The notes beneath the pieces were generated by a model. It was not told where the DNA came from, did no database searches, and saw nothing but the letters and a program-made list of their open reading frames with translations. DNA of 64,000 nt, from NCBI RefSeq assembly GCF_033439725.1, contig NW_026944383.1:6262001-6326000 (forward strand), read 5' to 3'. How positions within the stretch are numbered: position 1 is the stretch's first letter; each line of letters begins with the position of its first letter. A program made the translations under genes and the position numbers. Positions 45,356 to 56,491 of this stretch are shown here, piece after piece. Origin of the DNA: Neurospora tetraspora (taxonomy: Eukaryota; Ascomycota; Sordariomycetes; Sordariales; Sordariaceae).

Positions 45356-48300
45356 TCTGATTCTTTATGGTGTTTGGTTTTGGTTTTGGTTTGGTTTGTG
45401 AGGTTTGCAAAAAACCTTCACAGTTTGCAGTTTGGTGTCTCCAAGACTTGTTTTGGTGTGGTTTGTGGTGGTTTGTTTGTCACTGTTGGTGTTGGTAGAT
45501 GGGATTTTTTTTTGGAAAGAATCATGGCTGACTTGGGTTGTTCGTTGTTTAGGACTTGTTATAGAGTTTTAAGGCAGGGGCTTGAACTGAAGTAAGAGAA
45601 GGATGTGGTCTTGAGTCTTGAGAGATACTTGCTAAGACCCGGATGAACAGTCAGGCTGAAGAACTTGGGACATTGGAGTACTTCCTATGACCATTGTATC
45701 CGACGTGGACAACACAAGACACGATTGGGCGACCCAAGAGATATAACTGCTGGCGGAACATAAGGCACAGAAGAGCTTTGAACTCGGTCCTACCAGGCCC
45801 GACACCCTGGAGCTGATGGCCCCTTCGCGTAAAGTGAACGATATATAGTTATTGTTGGGTTGGATGTCCATGCCGAATGCGTCCTTTCCGGATATCATCG
45901 ACCCTGTCTCGTTAGACTTTAACCTGAGACTGAGGTACAATAAAGCCTTTACATGTACACATATTGCCGTCAATGAAATGAAGTTGGAAGTTGGAATATT
46001 GAAATCGAAGCTTGGAAGAGACCATGGAAGAGACCCCGAATGTCAGACGCAGGGGGAAGCGGGACCGACGGATGCACGGAAATGGGACTCATCGATTTTC
46101 AAATCGACCCAAGAACGAGGTGGCTGTGCAAGTCAAAACGATCCGAATGTCTGGCTGGTTGGCTGGATAACAAATGTTTTTTTCCGATGGATGGCTGAAT
46201 GATAACGGGATCTCCATCCCCTCGTCAGCGTCAGCTGCCCGTCAGCAAAGTCGAACATTTGGAAACATGGGCGACATGGTAAGCCCCAGAACCTGGCAGC
46301 AAATCTCCGCGTCGTCAGATGTTGCCGCAACGTGGCACTGTCCGTTCTGGAGTTCTGGACCCGCGATCTTCAATGCGACAATCCGCTGGCATCATGACGA
46401 GGTGGTGGATTGGGAGAATGGAGCAAGCAGTGCTTCCAAAATCGAATGTGAAATGGAAGACATCGAGGACAGCGCGGCAATGTTCCTTGGAGATCCGTTC
46501 CAGGGGAATGGGGTCTGGCACGCCATGGATCACTAAGCGGAAGGTCTCCGTTTCATTTATGCAAGTTTTGTACGATTACGATACCGTTATGTCGACGACG
46601 TACCATTGTTATGCACGAGATGATGGAACTTGGAATTGTACCTGACGCTATGCCGCGTAATGTAATGTACTGTACGTCGACTACTCCATTTTACCCATAA
46701 ACCACCTGGCAGCTGACTATATGTTCCCTTGTGAAGCATTGATCGCTTTGAAAACCTTCATTTCAGAGGTCCTACTTGTCGTGATCCCGCAACGATTACC
46801 TTTCTGTGACGATGATACCCTGCAGAGCTACGGGGCAAGCCAACTGGGCTCGTGCATTAGAAAGGTGACTTGTGCAATACCTACTGTTTAAGGCATTCGC
46901 TCGAGGATTGACCGCCCCTTTGACATTTCAGTTTCATTTTGTTTCTGCGGACAATATTTGGGTGTTGATGCTAAAGTTAGTGAATGTTCTCGGCTTGCCG
47001 GCATCCCCCCGGTTCCTTTTATCTCTGACGTAAACCACACGGCTGGGGAAAGGGAGGCTCCTCAGCCCAGCCCCTCAGACCTTTGCTCCTCCCCGCCGCG
47101 GCGGTTTGGGAATGGCAACACCGACTGCCAGCCGACGGGGTCGGGGTGTCGGCGACGGAGACAAGTGGAAAATCTAGAGGTAGGGTTGGCCTGGCCATCC
47201 TCAACAGGCGGGCAGCCAGGCACATGAAACGGATCTCGGCAAAGCTAAGCCCCCACTCTTTCGTCAAAATAAGCTCTTGGCGCCCCGCAGCCCCCAAGTA
47301 GTGTCCGTTCCTAGTCGCCAGCACGATGATGCTCGCGTGCCAAGGTTGTCCCTACCTTATCAGGCTTCGTCCGCTCGCTCGAGAATCGAAAGTTCGATAG
47401 AACAGCGTTCTTGCGGCTTCGATCCAGAGATTCTTTGTCTATATCACCAAAGTTCAACAACTAAAGGTTGATGGCAGGTGGCTGTCCAGTCTTTTTATCA
47501 ATCATCATCCGAGTTTGCAAAGCTGGGCATGCATACCTGTAGGCAGCGTGAGGCATTGCTCTTTATATGCATGAAAATCGCAACAGCTGATTGGTTGGCT
47601 TGGTTACTTATAGATTGCATCCTCGAAGTATCCGCATGGTTGCGGTAAGGAGAGGAATGCTTCAAAATTCTGTCGGAGGACGTTCTTGTGCATCTTGTGC
47701 CTCAAAACTGTGCTCATTCCGACAAAAGCAAGCGAAGAGCTCCCGGAAATGGGATGACGACGCCCACGAGTGGACACCGACCTCTTGGCCTCACACGGGC
47801 AGAAAGAGAGTCCGATCTTTTCTTGGCCTTCCCCATCGCCAAGAGGCCTCCACAACTGTATTGTCGCAAATTCCCAACACGCGTCTTCCACTCTGTTGTA
47901 TTTTCACAAAATTGGCCGTTTCTGTCTGGTCCGTTTCCCCTAACACCGGTGAAGCATCTCGCCGAAAGAAGGGGGCTTTGTGCCTTGGCAGCCCTTTGTG
48001 CAGACTTGCAAACACCGACTTGGCCGACGCAATTGGATGCACTTGTTGAGAATGTGACACCTGCCCATAGTCGCAGGGCAACGGCTACCCGACGGGGTTA
48101 GGTAAATGTCCGGGCGCCGCTTGACTGTGGGGACCCGGACGAGTTTGGCGCCTCTGCCCCGAATCTTTCAGATATCGGGGCATTCTCTCCCACCTCGCCG
48201 TGCACCGTCACACTACCAATTCCCAAGATTGGACTAGATCCGCGTATTGTTAGCATCTCCCCCTTGAAAAAATACCCCTTGTCCTCCGCGCGCCCACCTT

Positions 48301-48970
48301 TCCACCTTTCCATCCAGAATCGAATCCAGCGCCTCCATTCGCTCCACCGTCCACTCCCTCCTGCCGATGCCTGTTGGGGGCATCGCAAGCGCCAAGGCTG
48401 TAAGCGGGATCATCGACACCACCCGCTGGGTCTTCTGATGCAGTGAATGATCCATAGCAGCACCTCCCCCCCCCGTTTGGTGGATTTTCCTTGCTCCCAC
48501 CAAGCACCAAGATCGATAGTAGTAGGCTGGAATTGCCCGCCCTTTATAACGAGCCCATCTCCAGTAAAACTTTTCCCTTTGGCCTACCTTCCAACTTTTG
48601 CGCTTTTCATTGCCCTTTTTCGCTGTTGGTTGTTCTTGTTGCTGTCGCTGTCGCCTTGCTTGCCCCGTGCACTTGGCTGTCAACTGTTAATCACAGCGCA
48701 ATCTACTGCACCCACCAGCACCCACGATCGCGGCTTCTATACCGCCTTTGTCGCCAACCACGCCAACAACACCGCGAGATCCCCCCTTCTTTTGCCCGTG
48801 GTTCCTGGATTGGTAGAGTTCGCTATCGTGGTCGCGCCAGTTGGATCCGAGGAAACTCACAGCCTTAGACATCCGTCTTCTATTTTCGGGCCGTCAAGCA
48901 GTCCTACCGTTCAGCCTTATACCTATTACCTAATTCTCCACTCCGAGGCCCGCCCGAACCGAACGAACGA
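45356..48970. other. Large intergenic region before the PAP2 gene
   Basis: 3.6 kb, the longest gap in the window. It begins with TTTTGG/TTTGG-type simple repeats (45367-45400). ORFs up to about 150 codons on both strands show no domain, no coherent codon bias and no family motif. The last 500 bp (48450-48970) are CT-rich and likely the leader of the PAP2 gene. Confidence 0.4.
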
Positions 48971-50442
48971 ATGGCGATCGGAGCCATATTGGAGCCCGGC
49001 ATTGTCGTGGGTCTCCTCGCCGGTGGTACCCTCGTCAACCGCAACACTACCTACACAAGCTCAACTGCCTCGAGCCGGAGAGCTTCATGGCACCCGCTCG
49101 ATCAGACCGACCCCGAAGCGCAACCATCGGCATCGCTTCTGAACGACGAGCATAATTTCGAAGGAGGAAGGAAAGCCAAGGTCGACGAGGATGAGTACGC
49201 CGGTGATAGCAGGAGGCCGTGGAGTCCGTCGCGGTCCAGTTCGTCGTCAACGGTGGTAGAGAACCAGGCTGCCGAAAAGAGTCTCCCATATGGAAAGAGG
49301 TTCCGCACTTTGAAGTTTATGGGCTGGGAACGTGAGGTCGTCACGCCGGACACCGAGATTCATCGCGACCGATTACTGAGCCGCGTCCTGCGCAAGTTCC
49401 CCTTCCTCGTCGAGGTGTGGTACTGGGCTCTGATCTACTGGGTATGCAACTCCAACACTCCATGCTGTCGCGTTTGTCGCGTCGCATCACGTCCCCTGCA
49501 TACGAGTCGAAACTAATGGCGCCATGACAGGTCTACCAACTTGGACGAGCCTTTACAGCTGTAACTCTCAAGGCCAGCACAGTCGACGCTGCGCGCGAGC
49601 ATGCCCTTCAAATTATTCATATGGAGCAGCGCCTGCGCATCTTTGTTGAGCCCATTTTCCAGGGCTGGTTCCTTGGACACCCGACAATCCTCAAGTGGAC
49701 GAACCGAACCTACTCCTTCATCCACATTCCCGGCACCATTCTCTTCCTCATCGTCCTCTTCTACGTCACCACCACTCGCCCTCGGGCCCGCATCCACGAG
49801 AACCACGGTGGAGGTGCTCTTGTCCGCGACTGGCGCAACTTCGTCAACCACTTCGGCCCGGATGTGTACGAGCGCCGGAGACGTACCATGGCCATGTGCA
49901 ACCTTTTGGCCTTTATCGTGTTTACCTTCTGGCCCTGCATGCCGCCCAGACTCCTCAGCGACCCCACCTACAACGGCGAGGACGCGAAGGAGGCCAAGTC
50001 GTACGGATTTGTCGATACCGTGCACGGAAAGGACGGTGATAGCAGTGTCTGGACTACCAACAAATTCTGCAACCAATACGGTATGTTTGATCTTTACCCA
50101 TAAATCACAATGAAACTGCTCGTTCTAACTCTCTTGTCTTTAGCTGCCATGCCCTCCCTGCACTTCGGATACTCTTTCCTCGTCGGCCTCACTATTGCCA
50201 CCGTTCCCCTCAGGAGACAAGGCCGCTTCGGCTGGAAGAGACTCGTCGCCATTTTCACCGGCATGATTTACCCTGGCATCATTCTTACGGCCATTGTCGC
50301 GACTGCCAACCACTTCATTCTGGATGCGGTAGCCGGAGCTTGCGCTTGCTTGATCGCCTGGAAGTTCAACCACGTACTTCTCAACCTCCTCCCCATTGAG
50401 GACTGGTTCCTGCACTTCCTCAGGATGCACAAGCCCAACTAA
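48971..50442 (+). CDS. PAP2-superfamily multispanning membrane protein
   Basis: The exons are 48971..49441, 49531..50080 and 50144..50442, giving 439 aa. A disordered N-terminal 130 residues (Ser/Arg-rich, SPSRSSSSSTV) precedes about six hydrophobic helices: VEVWYWALIYWVYQLG, FIHIPGTILFLIVLFYV, MCNLLAFIVFTFWPCMP, FGYSFLVGLTIATVPL, and two near the end. The PAP2 catalytic motifs are present in the form MPSLHFGYS (C2 His) and ANHFILDAVAG (C3 His-x3-Asp), as in the PAP2_3 group that includes inositol-phosphorylceramide synthase Aur1. The enzyme probably transfers or hydrolyses a phospholipid headgroup. It lacks the full Aur1 look, so I do not name it AUR1. Splice junctions are in phases 0 and 1. 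Confidence 0.82.
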
Positions 50443-50966
50443 ATAAGCGATCAGTCCCAATGTCTCGAAGGGCGATACGAGACGGTTGACGTCATGGTTG
50501 TGCTTATTTCAGCACGGTTCGAAGTTTTGTGGAACAAGGAGCCCACAGGGCAACGCCAACAACCACAACAGAACAACGAACAACAACATTTTGTGTACAG
50601 CGGTGATATGTAATCTTTTAACGAATGGTCTCAAAGCGAACGAACGGGTTGGGTTGAAATATGGGTTTATAAGGGTACTCTCTCGTTACATATGGCCGGG
50701 ATGTCGGAAATGAATCTTAAGAAGAGGAAGGCCTACGAGCACGAGCACAAGCACACACACAACACCGAAGAGATGGGGAGGCGTTTCCCCCTTTTCTCTC
50801 GTTACCGGGTTTCATCATATTCCCCAATTCTTACTGCATGTAATACCAGTACACTCACGGATCATGATACCCTCTCTTGCTTTTTATCCTGGAGGGGATT
50901 CTAGGTACATAAACTTAATTTGAATTTTTCGAACGGCCACAAACAACTGCCGTCCCCCACATCGTT
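50443..50966. other. Convergent spacer PAP2/unrecognised gene
   Basis: 524 bp. It includes CACAAGCACACACAC-type simple sequence near 50745. No gene was recognised. Confidence 0.45.
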
Positions 50967-52023
50967 TTAATCATCTTCTATGACTATGTACCTTGACTGC
51001 CCCTTTTCACCACCCTCAACACCATCATCATCTGCCTCTCGAGGTTCACCCTTAACCCATCGAAACCAAACCTCCACATAGTCGCGATACCCTCGGAGGT
51101 GCATCATATGCAAATACCCATCCAACTCCTCGTCCGTCCTTCTCCTGTCGAGCAAGTTAACCGGCAGTGTCACCGCCGGGTTATGCTCCTGAGCAGAGGC
51201 AGCCTTCTCCCACTTAATCTGCACCTTCTCGAGATAAACCTGCCAACCTTCGGCCACAGCAGTGTAGTACGCTTCGTCATCACCTTCCGCGCCCTCCTCC
51301 AAGAAGTCGACCACACGACCACCACCACCACCACCACCACCACCGGCGGTGACATCGTCCCCCTCCTCCCAATAATACTTTAACACCTGCCTCCTGATTC
51401 CCTCCCTCAGCCCCCGGTGGAAAGCCTTTACCTTCCGTGAAGAAACCGTCAAAACTACTTCGACGGAGAGAGGGAAAACAGGGCCATGGTCGTTGTCGTT
51501 GTCGCCGTGGGACTGGGTCTTGGTCTTGGTCTTGGTCTTGGTCTTGGCTGGGGTTAAAAGGACTAAAGGTCGCACAGAAGGGGGTGGGGAGACCTCGACT
51601 GATGGGAGAACTTGAGGAGGAGGTTGTTCGGCTTCGGGTTTGTTGACGACGACGGGAGGAGGGAATCGGACCGGGCTCTTTTTTCCCTTTTATGACTCTT
51701 TTGGTTTTGTTGGGTCTTGTTGAGCGGTTGGGGGTTTGGGTCTTGGTTGTGGAGGTGGTGGTAATACGGCCTCCTTCTTGAGGAAAGCGTGATAAGTAAG
51801 AAGAAGCAGATAGAGTACCTGAAGTCCGAGCTGGAGCTGCAGAAGAAGACGAAGGACCGGGACAGGATGAAGGGGCTTCAGGGTTGGTGGTGGTGGTGGT
51901 GGTGGTGGTATGGTCGACTTCTTGGAGGAGGGCGCGGAAGGTGATGCCGTCTGTTTCGGACCAGGGGAGGTTGAGGTCTGGTAGGGGCTTCTTGGGCGGA
52001 GGGGGTTTGAGCATTGTTGCCAT
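50967..52023 (-). CDS. Low-complexity gene of unknown function, frame junction unresolved
   Basis: On the minus strand an N-terminal frame runs 52023 to 51280 (MATMLKPPPPKKPLPDLNLP, GITFRALLQEVDH, poly-Thr). A second frame, open from about 51689 to the stop at 50967, carries the better protein: TVSSRKVKAFHRGLREGIRR, YYTAVAEGWQVYLEKVQIKW, ELDGYLHMMHLRGYRDYVEV, ending YIVIEDD. An intron or a frame change between 51690 and 51280 must connect them; I could not pick a unique splice pair. No family is recognised. The gene contains ACC/GGT trinucleotide tracts, TCTTGG hexamer repeats and a 36-bp inverted duplication whose two arms both lie in coding frames. Confidence 0.5.
51278..51946. repeat. Internal inverted repeat (36-bp perfect arms)
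   Basis: The 36 bases at 51278-51313 are the exact reverse complement of 51911-51946, and each arm abuts an (ACC)n/(GGT)n tract (51318-51344 and about 51884-51909) that extends the inverted match. The arms are 597 bp apart. On the minus strand one arm is read as ITFRALLQEVDH and the other as VDFLEEGAEGD. Confidence 0.9.
51525..51549 (+). repeat. TCTTGG hexanucleotide microsatellite
   Basis: About four tandem copies of TCTTGG (minus strand CCAAGA). They encode alternating Lys-Thr in the C-terminal frame and Gln-Asp in the other. Confidence 0.8.
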
Positions 52024-52214
52024 TTTGGTTGGGTTGGCGCCTAACTGTGTGTGAACTGGCGGTGGTGATGTTTACTTGTGGTTGTCAAGGGGTCACGGAG
52101 ACGACTTATACAAATCTACAGATTCGTCTACAGATCCGTCTTCTACTTGGACGCTATCTTGTCTTTTTATACGACCTTCAAACATCACCACTCCCTGAGT
52201 GTCACCAAACTGAA

Positions 52215-52540
52215 TGTACAACTCGATACTGGTTTGTTTGTTAGTTTGGTTCTTCGATCATGAGTTGAACAGCAGAGTTTTGGAGTTCTCATTGGCCTTT
52301 GAAGAGAGGAACTGTCCTCCGTTTGAAGCGATATGGGATAATGGTAAGGGCTTAGGACGCTACAGAAACCTTTTATAGGTGCCCTATTATGCCTCTCTCC
52401 GTTTCCCTCAAGGCCTTTAAAATTGGAAGATATCGGTTTCACGGTATTCACCCGATAGAAAGCCGAACGCTTACCTATATCCAGTAAAGCTTTGGCTCTT
52501 TTGTACCACACTAACAAACAAACCAGGGCTGGATTGTATA
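52215..52540. repeat. Foldback repeat, copy B (MITE-like)
   Basis: Inverted arms at 52215-52246 and 52509-52540 share the 16-nt core CTGGTTTGTTTGTTAG (52229-52244; reverse complement 52511-52526). They also share the flanking TACAA.YC word pattern of copy A at 13.95-14.21 kb. The interior (262 nt) shows no clear similarity to copy A by eye and no transposase. The arms are less alike than in copy A, suggesting an older or independently captured pair. Confidence 0.5.
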
Positions 52541-53145
52541 AAGGCTTTCAGATTGTCGACAATCCAGCAGCTTGAACTGTTCCCTTGCAAATTACCAAGA
52601 GGATTGGCTGCCGAATGTCTGAAGTTGGCATGACAAAGGTCATAAAGGCAGACGGCGATACCGATAAAGCATACCTGCTTAACTGCTTTCCCTCTCACGC
52701 ACAAGCAAGTTGAACATGGCAAAGACGACATGTTATTTGTTCCGGCGGCTTGGAGTCTGCTCTGAAAATCAAGCGACGTTTCTACTGATGTTTTTGTGTT
52801 TCGGCAGAGGCCAGAGTTGAAAGCATGGCAGTGCGTAGGAGGGAGCCTATAGAACACACGCGTTCTGCACTGCCTAGCTCATTGATAAAGCGGAGTATTT
52901 CCCGTCTAAGCCATGCCTAGCAGCTGTCGCTTTCTGCCGGCGGCAATTGCTGATTGCGTGATTGGTAGAATATGTTACTGGCCAAGTGCATGGCAGCTGG
53001 GCAAATACATGCCAAGAAAACCTAGGCACTTCATCGCCTCTTCCTTGTTGAACTTCAACTTCAACCATCCAACCGACGGATCACCGAAGGAACGATGGCA
53101 ATCATTTGAGTCACCGTCACGCAGAAAATGTCTGAAGGAAACGGG

Positions 53146-53152
53146 TATATAA
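53146..53152 (+). promoter_or_regulatory. TATA box of the VIT/VWA gene
   Basis: TATATAA lies about 180 bp upstream of the start codon at 53330, with CT-rich leader sequence between. Confidence 0.55.
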
Positions 53153-53329
53153 TGACCGAGACTGACGTCCAGTCTCTACTTCTTTCTAGTCAAACTCTCC
53201 CAACTCCTCATCTTTTCTTGCTGCTATCATCCTTCCCTCCCTAGTTGATCCCCTCCACAACACGGCATCAAAGACCTCCCCAAACAACGATACCCCATAC
53301 AATCACTTCAACACCTACCCCATCACACC

Positions 53330-56300
53330 ATGCCTTTTGGCTCAAGAGGACCTGGAATGTATGATAATGCTAGCCATGGCCATGTTACTGGTCTTTACTA
53401 CACCGAAGCCGTCAATGAATGGCATCTCCAACGACACTATCTCCCCCAACTTGAACTCTCCGTCTACACACACATTGTAGGCTCGTCAAGCAGAACCACT
53501 CTGACGCAGACATTTGTCAACCCTTCTGCTGAAAAGAGCATCCCAGAGCTGAGGTACACATTCCCGCTGTATGATGGCGTCTCCGTCGTTGGTTTCGTCT
53601 GCACCATCAACGAAGACCGTGTGATTCGCGGAGTCGTCAAGGAGCGTTCCGAGGCTCGGAAAGAGTACCAAGAAGCCGTCGACAGGGGCGAAACCGCCGG
53701 CCTGCTGGAACAGCTTCCCAATGCCAGTGATGTCTTCACCACCACCGTCGGCAACGTCCCTGCTGGTGCTTTTCTCAAGGTGGAGATCACTTATCTGGGC
53801 GAGCTGAAGAATGATGCCGGGGTGGATGGAATCCGGTACACCATTCCAACTTCTGTTGCTCCTCGCTACGGTGATTTCCCTGGTACCCTTCTCGATGCTC
53901 CCCAAGCCGTTACCAAGTCTGGTATCCAGATCACCGTCGATGTTGAGACGCCGAATGGCTCAAACATCAAGAGCATCCAGTCTCCGTCCCATCCCATCTC
54001 TGTCACCATCGGTAACACCTCCTCTGGAGCAGCTGCCGGCACTGATATGTCATTGCAGAAAGTCTCCGCTACCTTGGCCCTTGGCACCGCAGAGCTTGCT
54101 CAGGACTTCATTTTGCAAGTGGTTGCCACCAACACAGGCAATCCGATTGCCCTGCTGGAGACACACCCTAATATTTCCCAGCAGCGGGCCTTGATGGCGA
54201 CACTGGTGCCAAAGTTCAATCTCCCCTCATCGCGCCCCGAGATCGTCTTTGTCTGTGACCGCTCTGGCTCTATGAGCGGTACTAGAATCGAAGGCCTCAA
54301 GTCTGCTCTTCGAGTTTTCCTAAAGTCCATCCCCGTGGGCGCCAAGTTCAACATTTGTTCATTCGGTTCCACTCACGAGTTCCTGTTCAGAGATGGCTCT
54401 CGGTCATATGACCAGGAGAGTCTCAGACTAGCAATGGAGTACGTAAATTGGATGTCTGCCGATTTTGGAGGCACCGAGATGTATCAACCACTCGAAGCTG
54501 CGTTCGAGCAGCGCTACAAAGATATGGACCTGGAAGTCTTCTTGCTCACTGACGGCGAGATCTGGGATCAGGAACGGTTGTTCACCATGATCAACGAGAA
54601 GGTTTCTAAGTCCCAGGGCGCAATCCGCTTGTTTACCTTGGGAATTGGCAATGATGTCAGCCATGCTCTCATCGAAGGCGTCGCTCGTGCTGGCAACGGG
54701 TTTGCCCAGTCCGTCACCGACGATGAAAAGATGAACGCCAAGGTAGTCAGGATGCTCAAGGCGGGTCTGACGCCTCACGTCAAGGACTACACCTTGGAGA
54801 TCAAGTACGACAAGGACTCTGACGCCGGAGCGAAGACAATCGACGAGGAAATGGACGATTTTGAAATCGTTGAAAAGGTCACCGACTCTTTGGCCATCCG
54901 TCTCGCCGAGGACAAGACTTCTGACGGCGCGGCCAAGCCAACCGAGCCCGTCAAGCCAATTTCCCTCTTTGACACCTCAGCCGATCTCGACATCGAGATG
55001 CCTGATGCTGATGCCGACACATCTTCTGGAGGGAAGTTCTCGCACGTTCCCTCAGTCCCCGAACCCAAGATCCTCCAAGCGCCTTTCACCATCCCCCCGC
55101 TCTACCCTTTCATCAGGACCACCGTGTACCTTCTGTTCTCCCCCGGTACGACACAGAAAATACCCAGATCAGTCGTCCTCCGCGCCACCTCCGCCCACGG
55201 GCCCCTCGAGCTTGAGATCCCAGTTGCCGTGCTGGAGGAGAAGGGCCAGACGATCCACCAGCTCGCCGCCCGCAAAGCGGTTCAGGAACTGGAAGAGGGT
55301 CGCGGGTGGATACACCACGCCAAGGACTCGAATGATCCAGAGCAAAGACTGCTCAAGGACAAGTACGAAGGCCGCTTCTCCGATATGGTGGAGAGAGAGG
55401 CCGTCAGGTTGGGAGTCACCTTCCAGGTGGGAAGCAAGTGGTGCAGCTATGTCGCGGTGGAGGAGAAGGACCGGACGGAGCACGAAGTAAATCAACGGGT
55501 TTCTGGAACTTCCTCGGACGAGTCTGTTGACCGCCCCGAGTCTTACCGTGTTCAAAAGCGAAGTAGGGCACGAGGCGCCAGTGAGGATTACGTCGAGGAG
55601 GCTTTCGTCCTTGAGGCTTTCGATGTCGATTCTTCTTCTCCTGCGACATCTCCTGCCGGAGGAGGCCTCTTTGGTGCTCAGCCAAATGCTGTTTCATATT
55701 CTCTGGCATCGGCTCCTGGCTCGGGGCTCTTTGGTAAGGGTAAGTTAGATTCTTCTTATAATTTGCCGGCAACGGCTATGTATCCCCATCCGGCGGATCA
55801 CCCTTCTTTTCGTATGTTCATGCCTCCTCCTGGACCACTTTGCTGTGCACTTTCTGATGACATTTTTTCTGTTCCACCAAATTATTTGGACTTTGCCACT
55901 GTTTCATCTCCGTCTGCTCCTGATTCTAAAGACTTCTTTCCACTTGATTCCTTGGACTCTATTTTTGTTCCATCTACTTCTGATTCTGATTCTGACGATA
56001 TCGTTCCACCTACAGCAGCACAGATGGTCACAACTACAGCCTTCGGGGCCGCAGCCACATCTCAAGGCTTCGGAGCTGCAACTCGAGCCTTCGGGGCCAC
56101 TTTCCATAGTGTAGACGATCTAGCAGACGAATCCGCCGAACTCCAGACCGAGACACCACCCCTCGAGCCGCTCGAAGCCCTCGTGAGCCTCCAGCACTTC
56201 GACGGCTCCTGGTCTTGGAGTGAGAAATTGCTTGAAGTTTTGGGGCAGTCCGAGTTGACGGAGGAGAAGAAAGTTGAGGAGCGCTATGGAGTGTCGATTC

Positions 56301-56491
56301 CCAACACAAACATGCTTGCCACGGCTTTGGTGTTGGCGTATTTGGAGGTCAAGTTGGCGGATGAGCGGGAGGAGTGGGATATGTTGGCTGATAAGGCTAG
56401 GGAGTGGTTGATGGGTGAACTTGCCAAGAGCTCCGAGAAGGGTCTGTTGTCTGTTGAGGAGTATGTGGAGAAGCTCAAGGAGTCTCTGTAG
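53330..56491 (+). CDS. VIT and von Willebrand A domain protein with FG-rich linker
   Basis: A single exon encodes 1053 aa. The N-terminal VIT domain (residues ~20-165) has SVYTHIVGSSSRTTLTQTFV, ELRYTFPLYDGVSVVGFVC and GNVPAGAFLKVEITYLGEL. The VWA domain (~300-480) contains an intact MIDAS motif D-R-S-G-S (IVFVCDRSGSMSGTR), then FGGTEMYQPLEAA and VFLLTDGEIWD. A C-terminal conserved block (SLQHFDGSWSWSEKLLEVLG) resembles the tails of PARP4/VWA5A proteins. Between ~770 and 935 is a disordered, T-rich-DNA segment with GGLFGAQP, GSGLFGKG and several FG dipeptides. Fungal members are common and uncharacterised; metal-dependent protein binding is the family expectation. A donor-like GTAAGT at 55740 lies in the linker, but the reading frame stays open. 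Confidence 0.88.
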   Translation: MPFGSRGPGMYDNASHGHVTGLYYTEAVNEWHLQRHYLPQLELSVYTHIVGSSSRTTLTQTFVNPSAEKSIPELRYTFPLYDGVSVVGFVCTINEDRVIRGVVKERSEARKEYQEAVDRGETAGLLEQLPNASDVFTTTVGNVPAGAFLKVEITYLGELKNDAGVDGIRYTIPTSVAPRYGDFPGTLLDAPQAVTKSGIQITVDVETPNGSNIKSIQSPSHPISVTIGNTSSGAAAGTDMSLQKVSATLALGTAELAQDFILQVVATNTGNPIALLETHPNISQQRALMATLVPKFNLPSSRPEIVFVCDRSGSMSGTRIEGLKSALRVFLKSIPVGAKFNICSFGSTHEFLFRDGSRSYDQESLRLAMEYVNWMSADFGGTEMYQPLEAAFEQRYKDMDLEVFLLTDGEIWDQERLFTMINEKVSKSQGAIRLFTLGIGNDVSHALIEGVARAGNGFAQSVTDDEKMNAKVVRMLKAGLTPHVKDYTLEIKYDKDSDAGAKTIDEEMDDFEIVEKVTDSLAIRLAEDKTSDGAAKPTEPVKPISLFDTSADLDIEMPDADADTSSGGKFSHVPSVPEPKILQAPFTIPPLYPFIRTTVYLLFSPGTTQKIPRSVVLRATSAHGPLELEIPVAVLEEKGQTIHQLAARKAVQELEEGRGWIHHAKDSNDPEQRLLKDKYEGRFSDMVEREAVRLGVTFQVGSKWCSYVAVEEKDRTEHEVNQRVSGTSSDESVDRPESYRVQKRSRARGASEDYVEEAFVLEAFDVDSSSPATSPAGGGLFGAQPNAVSYSLASAPGSGLFGKGKLDSSYNLPATAMYPHPADHPSFRMFMPPPGPLCCALSDDIFSVPPNYLDFATVSSPSAPDSKDFFPLDSLDSIFVPSTSDSDSDDIVPPTAAQMVTTTAFGAAATSQGFGAATRAFGATFHSVDDLADESAELQTETPPLEPLEALVSLQHFDGSWSWSEKLLEVLGQSELTEEKKVEERYGVSIPNTNMLATALVLAYLEVKLADEREEWDMLADKAREWLMGELAKSSEKGLLSVEEYVEKLKESL

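Larger units (their letters stand above)
52024..53329. other. Divergent intergenic region with a second foldback repeat
   Basis: 1.3 kb head-to-head spacer between the unrecognised gene and the VIT/VWA gene. It contains the foldback repeat copy B (52215-52540) and a TATA box at 53146. Confidence 0.5.

Noticed and set aside
48234-48683. 149-codon minus-strand frame upstream of the PAP2 gene
   Set aside because: It lies in a CT-rich leader region, has no family resemblance, and its Arg/Gln-rich composition reflects the base bias.
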